From positions 124,001 through 188,000 of the forward strand of contig NZ_BIFH01000017.1 in assembly GCF_003967355.1 (NCBI RefSeq): DNA of 64,000 bases. Direction: 5' to 3'. The position numbers and the translations under genes are program-made. Of the stretch, positions 11,653 to 20,563 are shown in pieces. The notes beneath the pieces were generated by a model that saw only the letters and a list, made by a program, of their open reading frames with translations, was not told the DNA's origin and ran no database searches. The DNA is from Embleya hyalina. Its GTDB lineage: Bacteria > Actinomycetota > Actinomycetes > Streptomycetales > Streptomycetaceae. Each line of letters starts with the position of its first letter. Within the stretch, counting starts at the first letter, position 1.

Positions 11653-11857
11653 GGGAGTCTCCTTGAGGTTCGGGAGGGCGCCGGGTCGTACGCCCGAATG
11701 GGCATCACGTGAACCGGGGCCGACAGAGCAGTCTGCCAGGAGGGGGCGACCGGACCCAAATCAGGGTCTGTACCGCCCAACCACGACCGGGGTCGCGGCA
11801 TTCCCTCCCGGCGGACGTGCTGCCATGTCGTACGTATGACGAATCGCTGATCGACCG

Positions 11858-11958
11858 GTCGTTCGGCATCGGCGTGGTCTCGCGACCGCGCTGATCCGGG
11901 GTGCGACCCCCGGACCCCACGCCCGGGCCCCGCTAGTCGTTCGGCATCGGCGTGGTCT
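11858..11958. repeat. 23-bp direct repeat of the rho 3' end
   Basis: The exact 23-bp sequence encoding the last residues of Rho (TTPMPND, at 11936-11958) occurs again at 11858-11880, 78 bp downstream of the gene end. The second copy is not in a gene. It looks like a scar of a local duplication or recombination. Confidence 0.8.
11895..11914 (-). terminator. Hairpin after rho
   Basis: A 7-bp perfect stem (TCCGGGG) with a 6-base loop begins 19 bases after the rho stop codon. It is short for a terminator and lies between the two copies of the 23-bp repeat. Confidence 0.45.
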
Positions 11959-14026
11959 TCTGGATCTGCATGAGGAACTCGCCGTTGCTCTTGGTCTTCT
12001 TCATCTTGTCCAGGAGCAGTTCGATCGCCTGCTGCTGGTCGAGCGCGTGCAGCACCCGGCGCAGCTTCCAGACCACCGCGAGTTCGTCGTGCGCCATCAG
12101 GATCTCTTCCTTGCGGGTGCTGGACGCGTCCACGTCCACCGCCGGGAAGATGCGCTTGTCGGCGAGCTTGCGGTCGAGCTTGAGCTCCATGTTGCCGGTG
12201 CCCTTGAACTCCTCGAAGATCACCTCGTCCATGCGCGAGCCGGTCTCGACGAGCGCGGTGGCGAGGATGGTCAGCGAGCCGCCGTTCTCGATGTTGCGCG
12301 CGGCGCCGAAGAACTTCTTCGGCGGGTACAGCGCGGTCGAGTCGACACCACCGGACAGGATGCGGCCGGAGGCGGGCGCCGCGAGGTTGTACGCGCGGCC
12401 CAGGCGGGTGATCGAGTCGAGCAGCACGACCACGTCGTGGCCCAGCTCGACCAGGCGCTTGGCCCGCTCGATGGCCAGCTCGGCGACGATCGTGTGGTCC
12501 TCGGCGGGGCGGTCGAAGGTCGAGGAGATGACCTCGCCCTTCACCGACCGCTGCATGTCGGTGACCTCTTCGGGGCGCTCGTCCACGAGCACGACCATCA
12601 GGTGGCACTCGGGGTTGTTCACGGTGATCGCGTTGGCGATCGCCTGGAGCACCATCGTCTTGCCCGCCTTCGGCGGCGCGACGATCAGACCGCGCTGGCC
12701 CTTGCCGATCGGCGACACGAGGTCGATGATCCGCGTGGTCAGCGCGCTGGAGTCGGTCTCCAGGCGCAGCCGGTCCTGCGGGTACAGGGGGGTCAGCTTG
12801 TTGAAGTCGGCGCGCTGGCGGGCCTGTTCCGGCTCCATGCCGTTGACCGTGTCCAGCCGCACGAGGGCGTTGAACTTCTCCCGGCGCTCGCCGTCGCGCG
12901 GCTGACGCACCGCGCCGACGATCGCGTCACCCTTGCGCAGGCCGTTCTTGCGGACCTGGGCGAGCGAGACGTACACGTCGTTGGAGCCGGGCAGGTAGCC
13001 CGAGGTCCGCACGAAGGCGTAGTTGTCGAGGATGTCCAGGATGCCCGCGACGGGGACCAGGACGTCGTCGTCGGCCAGCACGGGCTCGTTGGTCTCGAAG
13101 CCCTCACGGCCGCCGCGACGACGGTTGCGGTCGCGGTAGCGGCCACGACGCCGACGGCCGCCGCCCTCGAAGTCGTCGTCGTCCAGCGGGCCGTTGTCCT
13201 GCTGCTGCTGTTGTTGCTGCTGCTTGCCGCGCTCGCCGCGCTCGGCCCGGTCGCCGCGGTCGTTGCCGCGGTCGCCACGCTCGCCGCGCTCGTTGCCCCG
13301 CTCGCCGCGTTCCGCACGCTCACCGCGCTCGGTCCGCTCGCCGCGCTCGTTGCCCCGCTCGCCGCGGTCGCGCCGGTTCTGGCCGCGCTCGCGCCGCTCG
13401 CGGCGGCCCTCGCGCTCGCCGCCCTCGCGCTGCTCGCCCTGCTCCTCGGCGGGGCGCTCGGCGCGCTCGGCCCGCTCGCCACGACGGCGCGTGCCGGTCT
13501 CGGCGACCTCGGCGGTCGGCTCGCCCTGCTCGCGCCGCCCGCGCCCGTTGGCGGGCGCCTCGGCGGCGGCCTGCTCGGGGATCTCGATCTGCGCGGCGGT
13601 CTCGACCGCGACCCGCGTCCGGGCGGCCCGGCGGGTCCGGGTGGGCGCCTCCGCGGCCGGCGCCTCGGCGACGGCGGGGGCCTCGGCGGGCGCCGCGCCG
13701 TTGTCCGCCGCGGTGGCGGCGGCGGCCTTCGCCTTGGTCGCCCGGGCCGGCTTCGTGGCGGCAGCGGCGGCGGGAGCGGCGTCCGAACCACCCTGCTTCG
13801 CCTGGATGGCCTCGATCAGCTGGCTCTTGCGCATGCGGCCGGTGCCGCTGATGCCGAGACCGGTGGCGACCTGCTGCAGCTCCGCCAGCACCATGCCGTT
13901 GAGGCCGGTGCCCGTCGAGCGGCGGCGCCGCGTGGCGGGAGCGGGGGCGTCCGCGGTGGCAGCCGCGTCACCCGAGGCGGACGCGGCCTGCGGCGTTGCG
14001 TCCATGAGTTCGGTGGTGTCGCTCAC
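11933..14026 (-). CDS. rho: Transcription termination factor Rho with long actinobacterial insert
   Basis: Hexameric RNA helicase that ends transcription at C-rich rut sites. It has 697 residues, against about 420 in E. coli. An N-terminal Rho_N helical domain lies at about 39-75 ([18 protein letters not shown]). Next comes a low-complexity Arg/Gly/Glu-rich insert (about 80-290) with [12 protein letters not shown]-type repeats, a run of eight glutamines and an [12 protein letters not shown] stretch. The RNA-binding fold and the RecA-like ATPase follow, with the P-loop PPKAGKT near residue 450. Such inserts are normal in actinobacteria and raise RNA affinity. The start is GTG at 14026. A 574-bp leader lies upstream. 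Confidence 0.96.
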   Translation of the reverse strand: MSDTTELMDATPQAASASGDAAATADAPAPATRRRRSTGTGLNGMVLAELQQVATGLGISGTGRMRKSQLIEAIQAKQGGSDAAPAAAAATKPARATKAKAAAATAADNGAAPAEAPAVAEAPAAEAPTRTRRAARTRVAVETAAQIEIPEQAAAEAPANGRGRREQGEPTAEVAETGTRRRGERAERAERPAEEQGEQREGGEREGRRERRERGQNRRDRGERGNERGERTERGERAERGERGNERGERGDRGNDRGDRAERGERGKQQQQQQQQDNGPLDDDDFEGGGRRRRGRYRDRNRRRGGREGFETNEPVLADDDVLVPVAGILDILDNYAFVRTSGYLPGSNDVYVSLAQVRKNGLRKGDAIVGAVRQPRDGERREKFNALVRLDTVNGMEPEQARQRADFNKLTPLYPQDRLRLETDSSALTTRIIDLVSPIGKGQRGLIVAPPKAGKTMVLQAIANAITVNNPECHLMVVLVDERPEEVTDMQRSVKGEVISSTFDRPAEDHTIVAELAIERAKRLVELGHDVVVLLDSITRLGRAYNLAAPASGRILSGGVDSTALYPPKKFFGAARNIENGGSLTILATALVETGSRMDEVIFEEFKGTGNMELKLDRKLADKRIFPAVDVDASSTRKEEILMAHDELAVVWKLRRVLHALDQQQAIELLLDKMKKTKSNGEFLMQIQKTTPMPND

Positions 14027-14600
14027 GAAGGGTCCTTCCCTGGAGCGGGCGTCGGCCTTGAGGGGGCTCGGCGACCGGTTGTGCTGTCCGTCCCGCTTCC
14101 AGTGCGGTCCGGTGCGGTGGTCCGCCGGATGGCGGGAATCGTCGAAAATGTGCCCGGTACTGCGAGGATCGGGCTCATGTATGCCTGTGGGGGCTCGTAT
14201 TCCTGTAGGGGCTCGATTTCCTGCGAAGGAACAGCCCTCGGGTCCCCGGGATGAGCTCGACGCGGCGCGGTGGTCCCGCCGGTCTGTATCGGGGAGCCAC
14301 GTTCGTCACGAAGGACAGACAGGAGGGGAAACTCCCAAAGGATCGTGGCCACAGAGCACCGAACGCGCCCAACCCCATACGGGCGGAGGATCTGGTGCGG
14401 TGATGACGCTAACACTACCGGACCCAAGAGACATTCCCCCACCCCATCGCTCCCCCGGCGCAGCCCATTTTTCCTGCGGTAGTGCAGTGGAGTGAACGGA
14501 TCCACCGCCGTCGCCGACCCGCCGCCCGGCTGCGCCGAGTGTGCCGCCGGTCCGGTTCCGACCTACCGGGCGTACTGCCAACGAACGGCGAGTACGCAGG
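14027..14600 (-). other. rho leader / thrB-rho intergenic region
   Basis: No gene can be supported across these 574 bp. One frame stays open into the rho start (from 14505) but reads as low-complexity sequence with no recognisable family. The segment 14184-14219 holds two 18-bp tandem units. A long leader before rho would fit the autoregulation known for rho in other bacteria, but no attenuator structure is obvious here. Confidence 0.5.
14184..14219. repeat. 18-bp tandem repeat, two copies, in the rho leader
   Basis: Two adjacent 18-bp units (CCTGTGGGGGCTCGTATT and CCTGTAGGGGCTCGATTT) differ at three positions. They lie about 160 bp upstream of the rho start. No function is known; a regulatory role is possible. 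Confidence 0.6.
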
Positions 14601-15515
14601 TCACGCCAGTGGCATGACGCTTGCTCCGGCCCCGTCCACGTCCAATTGCCGAACCACCCAATCGGGCCCGGCAGTGCCGATCGCCTCGTCCACGCGGTCC
14701 GGTGTGACCAGGGCGAGTACGGTCGGCCCCGCGCCGGAGACGACCGCGGCCATCCCCTGTGCGCGCAGCTTGTCGATCAATTCGGCGCTCGCCGGCATCG
14801 CGGGCGCCCGGTACGTCTGGTGCAGTCGATCCTCGGTCGCGGCGAAGAGCAGGTCGGGCCGCGTGGTGAGCGCGGTGACCAGCAGCGCGGCGCGCGCCGC
14901 GTTGGCCGAGGCGTCGCGGTGGGTCACCTTGGCCGGCAGCAGACCGCGCGCGACCTCGGTGGACAGCGGGGTGGAAGGTACGAACACGACGGGAGATATA
15001 CCCCGGTCGGGGCTCGATCGCACCGCCCGGGGGCCGTCCTCGTCGGTCCACGCGATGGTGAAGCCGCCGAGCAGACACGCCGCGACGTTGTCCGGATGGC
15101 CTTCGAGTTCGGTGGCCAGGGCGAGCGCGGCCTCGTCGTCGAGCCGCTCGGCGCCGCCTATGGTCAGCGCCCGGGCGGCGATCACCCCGGCGCAGATGGC
15201 GGCGGCCGACGAGCCCAGGCCGCGGCCGTGCGGGATGCGATTGGCGCAGACGACGTCCAGGCCGGGCGGGCGACCGCCCATCGCCTCGAACGCGGCGTGG
15301 GCCGCGCGAACGACCAGGTGGTTCTCGTCGCGGGACAGGTCGTCGGCGCCCTCACCTGCGATGTCGATCGACAAGCCCTCGTCGGCGACCCGGATCGCGA
15401 CGTCGTCGTACAGTCCGAGCGCGAGTCCGAACGCGTCGAACCCGGGACCCAGGTTGGCGCTCGTGGCCGGGATGCGAACCCGGACGGGGGCGGCACGGAA
15501 TGCGGGGCCGGCCAT
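14601..15515 (-). CDS. thrB: Homoserine kinase
   Basis: GHMP-family kinase that phosphorylates homoserine to O-phosphohomoserine, the substrate of threonine synthase. It has 304 residues from the ATG at 15515, the family's usual length. Visible are the N-terminal motif VRIPATSANLGPGFDAFG, the ATP-binding PHGRGLGSSAA near residue 90, and the C-terminal glycine-rich SGAGPTVLAL. GGAGGAG lies 11-17 bases upstream. A nearer GTG at 15527 is an alternative. It is separated from thrC by an unusually long gap of 866 bp. Confidence 0.93.
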   Translation of the reverse strand: MAGPAFRAAPVRVRIPATSANLGPGFDAFGLALGLYDDVAIRVADEGLSIDIAGEGADDLSRDENHLVVRAAHAAFEAMGGRPPGLDVVCANRIPHGRGLGSSAAAICAGVIAARALTIGGAERLDDEAALALATELEGHPDNVAACLLGGFTIAWTDEDGPRAVRSSPDRGISPVVFVPSTPLSTEVARGLLPAKVTHRDASANAARAALLVTALTTRPDLLFAATEDRLHQTYRAPAMPASAELIDKLRAQGMAAVVSGAGPTVLALVTPDRVDEAIGTAGPDWVVRQLDVDGAGASVMPLA

Positions 15516-16218
15516 ACGCGTGGACACTCCTCCTCGTGGAGTTCCGGGCACCTTCGCGGGACGGTCCGAACCGGTGGCGCGTTCGGGAATTCGCGGGTGC
15601 TGCGGAACGGCAGGAACAGACGCGAGACTCGGGCGGCATGCGCCGCGGAACGAGTGGAAGGTCGCGTCCGGTGATCAGCCTACCGAAGGTGCGTTCCCTC
15701 GCGGGACACCGTAACCACCGCGTCGTGGGATTGGTACCGGAAATGGGATCGAAAAGGACCGAGGGCGGTCGACGGTCGATCATGGGCCGACCTGATTCGA
15801 TCTTGTTGCCGATCGTGCTCCGATCGGGTGTTCCTGCCGGGGGCGTGCCCGAATGCTCGCGCCGGACGGCCGCCGCGCGGGTCGGGCCGGGGCGCCGACC
15901 AGCCACTTCGGACGGATGTGCCGACGGGCGCCCGTGCGGGTGGCGACGTCGGGTACGCCCGCCGAGCGGCCGGCCGGGGCGGTCGTGAAGCTCGCCCGGG
16001 GGTGTCCCGCTCGGTCGATCGACCGGCGAATTTTCCCGAGTCGCACGCTTGGTCGGCGGCTTTCCCGGCCGATATTCGCGGGTGTGCGGCTTCGGAGGGA
16101 ATTCGACTTCGGGAGTGTCGGCCGCGCGGGTATCGACTTCGCGGGGACGACTCGGCCTATGTGGGTGTTACACGTATCGGTGGCGAAGTCGATGGTTGTC
16201 GCGCGTGTCGGCCGAGGC

Positions 16219-16305
16219 ACGTGCGCGTCGTCACGCGTGCGCGCGTCGTCGTGGCGCCTGTGCGCGTCTTCGTGGCATGCGCGCGCGTCTTCTCGTGGCA
16301 CGTGC
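16219..16305. repeat. Degenerate tandem repeats of about 21 bp downstream of thrC
   Basis: Four to five imperfect units built on GTGCGCGTCKTCGTGGC lie head to tail, with spacing of about 20-23 bp. The last unit runs into the hairpin at 16306-16339. The array is in the transcribed strand downstream of thrC. Confidence 0.55.
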
Positions 16306-16339
16306 GCGTCGGCCACCCGCTTTCGTGGGTGGCCGACGC
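16306..16339 (-). terminator. Hairpin terminator after thrC
   Basis: A perfect 13-bp stem (GCGTCGGCCACCC and its complement) with an 8-base loop starts 42 bases after the thrC stop. The stem is strong and has no U-tract. It probably ends the hom-thrC transcript, leaving thrB with its own promoter. Confidence 0.7.
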
Positions 16340-16381
16340 GTCGTGGTCGGTGCGGCGGCGCCGGCGCGGTGCCGAGGGTGG

Positions 16382-17464
16382 TCAGTCCAGGCCGAGTTGC
16401 GCGGCCGCGGCGGCGGCGTCGATCGGGACGACGATCGGCTTGGGCGCGCCGGCGACGGCCCAGTCGGGGTCCTTGAGGCCGTTGCCGGTGACCGTGCACA
16501 CGATCCGCTGACCCGGGTCGACCCGGCCCTGTTCGGCCGCCTGGAGCAATCCGGCCACACTCGCGGCGGACGCCGGCTCGACGAAGACGCCCTCCTGCGC
16601 GGCCAGGAGCCGGTACGCCGACAGGATCTGACGGTCGGTCACCGACTCGATGTGGCCGCCGGATTCGTCCCGCGCGGCGATCGCGAGGTCCCACGAGGCG
16701 GGGTTGCCGATCCGGATCGCGGTGGCGATCGTCTGCGGCGAGAGCACCGGCGCGCCCTTCACCAGCGGCGCCGAACCGGCCGCCTGGTAACCCCACATGC
16801 GCGGGCGGCGGGTGGCGAGGCCGTCGGCGGCGTACTCGTTGTAGCCCTTCCAGTACGCGGTGATGTTGCCCGCGTTGCCGACCGGCAGGACGTGGATGTC
16901 GGGCGCGTCGCCGAGCATGTCCACGATCTCGAAGGCGGCGGTCTTCTGGCCCTCGATGCGCACCGGGTTGACCGAGTTCACCAGCGCGACCGGATACTTT
17001 TCGGCCAGATCGCGGGCGAGGGTCAGGCAGTCGTCGAAGTTGCCGTCGACCTGCAGGATGCGCGCGCCGTGCACGAGGGCCTGGCCCATCTTGCCGAGCG
17101 CGATCTTGCCCTGCGGGACGAGGACGGCGCACACCATGCCGGCGCGCACCGCGTATGCCGCGGCGGAGGCCGAGGTGTTGCCGGTGGAGGCGCAGATGAC
17201 CGCCTGGGCGCCCGCCTCCTTGGCCTTGGAGATGGCCATCGTCATCCCGCGGTCCTTGAAGGACCCGGTCGGGTTGGCCCCCTCGACCTTGAGGTGAACA
17301 TCACATCCGGTGCGCTCGGAGAGCACCTGGGCCGGGACCAGCGGCGTGCCACCCTCACGCAGGGTGACCACCGGTGTGCTCGCCGAGACCGGCAGTCGGT
17401 CGCGGTATTCCTCGATGACCCCGCGCCACTGTGTGGTGCGGACGCCTTCCTTGAGCGCGCTCAC
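16382..17464 (-). CDS. thrC: Threonine synthase
   Basis: PLP enzyme that converts O-phosphohomoserine to threonine. It has 360 residues, the short actinobacterial/plant-like type. The PLP lysine lies in [11 protein letters not shown] near residue 70. [13 protein letters not shown] binds the cofactor phosphate, and [14 protein letters not shown] is typical. The start is GTG at 17464, with GAGGA just upstream. Only six bases separate it from hom, so the two are an operon. Confidence 0.95.
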   Translation of the reverse strand: MSALKEGVRTTQWRGVIEEYRDRLPVSASTPVVTLREGGTPLVPAQVLSERTGCDVHLKVEGANPTGSFKDRGMTMAISKAKEAGAQAVICASTGNTSASAAAYAVRAGMVCAVLVPQGKIALGKMGQALVHGARILQVDGNFDDCLTLARDLAEKYPVALVNSVNPVRIEGQKTAAFEIVDMLGDAPDIHVLPVGNAGNITAYWKGYNEYAADGLATRRPRMWGYQAAGSAPLVKGAPVLSPQTIATAIRIGNPASWDLAIAARDESGGHIESVTDRQILSAYRLLAAQEGVFVEPASAASVAGLLQAAEQGRVDPGQRIVCTVTGNGLKDPDWAVAGAPKPIVVPIDAAAAAAQLGLD

Positions 17465-17470
17465 GGTCCT

Positions 17471-18763
17471 CTACTCCCCTTCGACCCGCATGATGCCTGC
17501 GATGTCACGGACGATGTCCATACCGCGCAGATCGGCGACGGTCGCCGCGAGCGCGGCGTCGGTGGCGGTATGGGTGACGATCACGAGTGTGGCATCCCCG
17601 TCCCGGCCCTGTTGACGCACCGTGTCGATGGACACGTCGTGCTGGGCGAAGACCGCGGCGACCTGGGCCAGTACACCGGCGCGGTCGGCCACGTCCAGAC
17701 TCAGGTGGTAGCGGGTGCGGGCGATGCCCACCGGCTGCGGGGTGAGCGCCGCGTAGGCCGACTCGCCGGGCCCGGTGGCGCCGGAGAGCTTGTTGCGGCA
17801 GACCGCGACCAGGTCGCCCAGGACCGCGCTGGCGGTCGGCGCGCCACCCGCGCCGGGGCCGTAGAACATCAGCTGCCCGGCCGCCTCCGACTCGACGAAG
17901 ACGGCGTTGTACGCCTCGCGCACCGACGCGAGCGGGTGCGAACGCGGGATCATCGCGGGGTGCACGCGAGCGCTCACGCTCTGTCCGTCGGCGCCGCGCT
18001 CGCAGATCGCGAGCAGTTTCACCACACAGTCCATCGCCTTGGCCGAGGCCACGTCGGCGGCGCTGACCTCGGTGATCCCCTCGCGGTACACGTCGGCTGC
18101 GGTCACCCGGGTGTGGAACGCCAGGCCGGCCAGGATCGCGGCCTTGGCGGCGGCGTCGAAGCCCTCGATGTCGGCCGTGGGGTCGGCCTCGGCGTAGCCG
18201 AGCGCGGTGGCCTCGTCCAGCGCCTCGGCGAAGCCGGCGCCGGTGGAGTCCATCCGGTCCAGGATGAAGTTGGTGGTGCCGTTGACGATGCCGAGCACCC
18301 GCTCGACCTTGTCGCCGGCCAACGACTCGCGCAGCGGGCGCAGGAGCGGGATGGCGCCGGCGACGGCGGCCTCGTAGTAGAGGTCCACGCCGTGTTTCGC
18401 GGCGGCGGCGTGCAGCGTCGAGCCGTCCTCGGCGAGCAGGGCCTTGTTGGCGGAGACCACGGAGGCGCCGTGTTCCATCGCGGACAGGATCAGGCCGCGG
18501 GCGGGCTCGATGCCGCCGATCACCTCGACCACCACGTCGACGTCGTCGCGTTTGACGAGTTCGACGGCGTCGGTGGTGATCAGCGCGGGGTCGATGCCCG
18601 CGCGCTCGCGCCCACCCCGGCGTACGGCCACGCCGGCGAGTTCGATGGGGGCCCCGATCCGGGCGGCGAGGTCGGTCGCGTGCGTCGTCATGATGCGGGC
18701 CACTTCGGAGCCGACCACACCACAACCGAGCAGCGCCACCTTCAGCGGCTGCGTACGCATCAT
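17471..18763 (-). CDS. hom: Homoserine dehydrogenase
   Basis: Reduces aspartate semialdehyde to homoserine at the branch to threonine and methionine. It has 430 residues. An N-terminal NAD(P) fold (LLGCGVVGSEVA, residues 11-22) is followed by the catalytic domain with NGTTNFILDRM and GYAEADPTADIEGFDAAAK. A C-terminal ACT domain (about 350-425, DRAGVLAQVAAVFAQHDVSI) is usually responsible for threonine feedback. Two ATG codons are adjacent at 18763/18760, with GAGG upstream. It leads the hom-thrC pair. Confidence 0.96.
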   Translation of the reverse strand: MMRTQPLKVALLGCGVVGSEVARIMTTHATDLAARIGAPIELAGVAVRRGGRERAGIDPALITTDAVELVKRDDVDVVVEVIGGIEPARGLILSAMEHGASVVSANKALLAEDGSTLHAAAAKHGVDLYYEAAVAGAIPLLRPLRESLAGDKVERVLGIVNGTTNFILDRMDSTGAGFAEALDEATALGYAEADPTADIEGFDAAAKAAILAGLAFHTRVTAADVYREGITEVSAADVASAKAMDCVVKLLAICERGADGQSVSARVHPAMIPRSHPLASVREAYNAVFVESEAAGQLMFYGPGAGGAPTASAVLGDLVAVCRNKLSGATGPGESAYAALTPQPVGIARTRYHLSLDVADRAGVLAQVAAVFAQHDVSIDTVRQQGRDGDATLVIVTHTATDAALAATVADLRGMDIVRDIAGIMRVEGE

Positions 18764-18924
18764 CCGACCTCACTTCTCGAAGACAAAGGTTGTCCGAGTC
18801 TGCCGCCCCGGCGGGTTTCCGGCGACGGGCAGTGCCGACAAGTGTCGCTCGGATCAGGCCCCGAACCGGCTCCGGTCCAGGATCCGAGACGGGAATTCTT
18901 GCGGCTCGGCTTGGTGTCGACGGG

Positions 18925-18950
18925 ATTTTCTCCCGTGATTTTCTCCCGTG
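18925..18950. repeat. Perfect 13-bp tandem repeat between lysA and hom
   Basis: The unit ATTTTCTCCCGTG occurs twice without a gap. It is AT-rich against the surroundings and lies about 160 bp upstream of the hom start, directly next to the lysA terminator. It could be a tandem operator for hom; no regulator is known to me for this motif. Confidence 0.7.
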
Positions 18951-18952
18951 TG

Positions 18953-18978
18953 CGGGGGCCGCCGGACGGCGGCCCCCG
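18953..18978 (-). terminator. Hairpin terminator of lysA
   Basis: A perfect 11-bp stem (CGGGGGCCGCC and its complement) with a GGAC tetraloop starts 14 bases after the lysA stop. It is a strong intrinsic-type hairpin without a U-tract. Confidence 0.75.
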
Positions 18979-18992
18979 ACCGGGTGTCCCGC

Positions 18993-20381
18993 TCAGCCGA
19001 CGTCGAGGGCCAGCAGGTCCGCTTCGGTCTCGCGGCGCACGATCACGCGCGCCTCGCCGTCGCGTACCGCGATCACCGGCGGGCGGGTCACGTGGTTGTA
19101 GTTGCTGGCCATCGAGCGGCAGTAGGCGCCGGTGGCGGGCACCGCGATCAGGTCGCCGGGGGCCAGGTCGGCGGGCAGGTACGCGTCGCGCACGACGATG
19201 TCGCCGGACTCGCAGTGCCGGCCGACCACACGCGAGAGCATCGGCGCGGCGTCGCTGGTCCGGGAGACGAGCGTCACGGTGTACTCGGCGTCGTAGAGCG
19301 CGGTGCGGATGTTGTCCGACATCCCGCCGTCGACGCTGACGTAGGTGCGCAGGCCCTCCAGGGGCTTGATGGTGCCCACCTCGTACAGGGTGAACGTGCC
19401 CGGTCCGGCGATCGCCCGGCCGGGTTCGACCGAGAGCCGGGGCGCGGCCAGGCCGGCCGCCGCGCACTCGCGGCGCACGATGTCCAGGAGCGAGGCGGCG
19501 ATGGTGGCCGGCCGCTGCGGGTCGTCGGCGGAGGTGTAGGCGATGCCGAGGCCGCCGCCGAGGTCGATCTCGGGCAACTCGACCCCGTGCTCGTCGCGGA
19601 CCGCGACCAGCAGGCCGACCACGCGGCGCGCGGCGACCTCGAAGCCGGCCGTGTCGAAGATCTGCGAGCCGATGTGCGAGTGCAGGCCGATCAGTTCGAG
19701 CGAGTCGAGCTTGCGGATCCGGCGCACCGCCTCGGCGGCCTGCCCGTCGGCGAGCGAGAAGCCGAACTTCTGGTCCTCGTGCGCGGTGGCGATGAACTCG
19801 TGGGTGTGCGCCTCGACCCCGACGGTGATCCGGACCAGCACCTTCTGCCGGACGCCGCGCCGGTCGGCCAGGAAGGCGAGTCGGCTGATCTCCTCGAAGG
19901 AGTCGACCACGATCCGGCCGACGCCGGCGTCCAGGGCGCGGTCGAGTTCGTCGGTGGACTTGTTGTTGCCGTGGAAGGCGATCCGGGCCGGGTCCATGCC
20001 GGCGGACAGCGCGATGGCGAGTTCGCCGGCGGTGCACACGTCCAGGTTCAGGCCCTCCTCGGCGATCCAGCGCACCAGCGCGCGGCAGAGGAAGGCCTTG
20101 CCGGCGTAGAACACGTCGGCGCCCTCGAACGCCTCGCGCCAGTCCCGACAACGGGCCCGGAAGTCGGCCTCGTCCAGGATGTAGGCGGGGGTGCCGAACT
20201 CGCGGGCCAGGTCGCGTACGTCCAGACCGGCGACGGTGACCACGCCGTCGGTCCCGCGCGCGGCGGTGGTGGGCCAGATCTTCGGGTCGAGCAGGGCCAG
20301 GTCCTCCGGCGCGACGGGCGGTGCGCCGTCGGGCAGGACGTCCGCGTGGCGGGGACCGGCGGGGTGGGCGGAGCGGCTCAT
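18993..20381 (-). CDS. lysA: Diaminopimelate decarboxylase
   Basis: Last step of lysine synthesis: a PLP fold-III enzyme that decarboxylates meso-diaminopimelate. It has 462 residues. The PLP lysine lies in [12 protein letters not shown] near residue 93. HSHIGSQIF and LGGGLGIAY bind the cofactor. VEPGRAI is conserved, and HCESGD carries the cysteine of the second active-site half. The ATG at 20381 has GGGGAG upstream. It stands between argS and hom, so lysine and threonine branch genes are grouped. Confidence 0.95.
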   Translation of the reverse strand: MSRSAHPAGPRHADVLPDGAPPVAPEDLALLDPKIWPTTAARGTDGVVTVAGLDVRDLAREFGTPAYILDEADFRARCRDWREAFEGADVFYAGKAFLCRALVRWIAEEGLNLDVCTAGELAIALSAGMDPARIAFHGNNKSTDELDRALDAGVGRIVVDSFEEISRLAFLADRRGVRQKVLVRITVGVEAHTHEFIATAHEDQKFGFSLADGQAAEAVRRIRKLDSLELIGLHSHIGSQIFDTAGFEVAARRVVGLLVAVRDEHGVELPEIDLGGGLGIAYTSADDPQRPATIAASLLDIVRRECAAAGLAAPRLSVEPGRAIAGPGTFTLYEVGTIKPLEGLRTYVSVDGGMSDNIRTALYDAEYTVTLVSRTSDAAPMLSRVVGRHCESGDIVVRDAYLPADLAPGDLIAVPATGAYCRSMASNYNHVTRPPVIAVRDGEARVIVRRETEADLLALDVG

Positions 20382-20499
20382 GTCGTGGTGCTCCCCTTGG
20401 GGTCAGGGCGTCGGTGGGTGTGGTCGGTGTCCGTCGGCGGGTGTCCGACGGTCGGTATCCGGTCGTGGGTGTCCGTCCGTGCGTCGGGGCGGGTACGAC

Positions 20500-20533
20500 C
20501 GAAGGCCGGGCAAGTACCTCCGCCCGGCCTTCG
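20500..20533 (-). terminator. Hairpin terminator of argS
   Basis: A 12-bp perfect stem (CGAAGGCCGGGC and its complement) with a 10-base loop starts 30 bases after the argS stop. Confidence 0.7.
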
Positions 20534-20563
20534 ACCTGTCGCCTGTTGCGTTGTGACGATCCG

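Larger units (their letters stand above)
15516..16381 (-). other. Long thrC-thrB intergenic region with repeats
   Basis: 866 bp lie between two genes that are usually close together. I see no supported coding sequence. Open frames on both strands read as Arg/Ala-rich low complexity. The part nearest thrC (16219-16305) contains degenerate repeats of about 21 bp and then a 13-bp hairpin. Base composition is less biased at 15600-15850 and 16020-16200 than in the flanking genes, which argues against coding. Confidence 0.6.

Noticed and set aside
14023-14505. A 160-codon frame ending on the rho start
   Set aside because: Composition is low complexity with the tandem repeat translated through it, and no family resemblance. 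More likely leader RNA.
16049-19339. A plus-strand open frame of more than 1000 codons opposite thrC and hom
   Set aside because: It is the antisense shadow of well-conserved enzymes and has no motif of its own.
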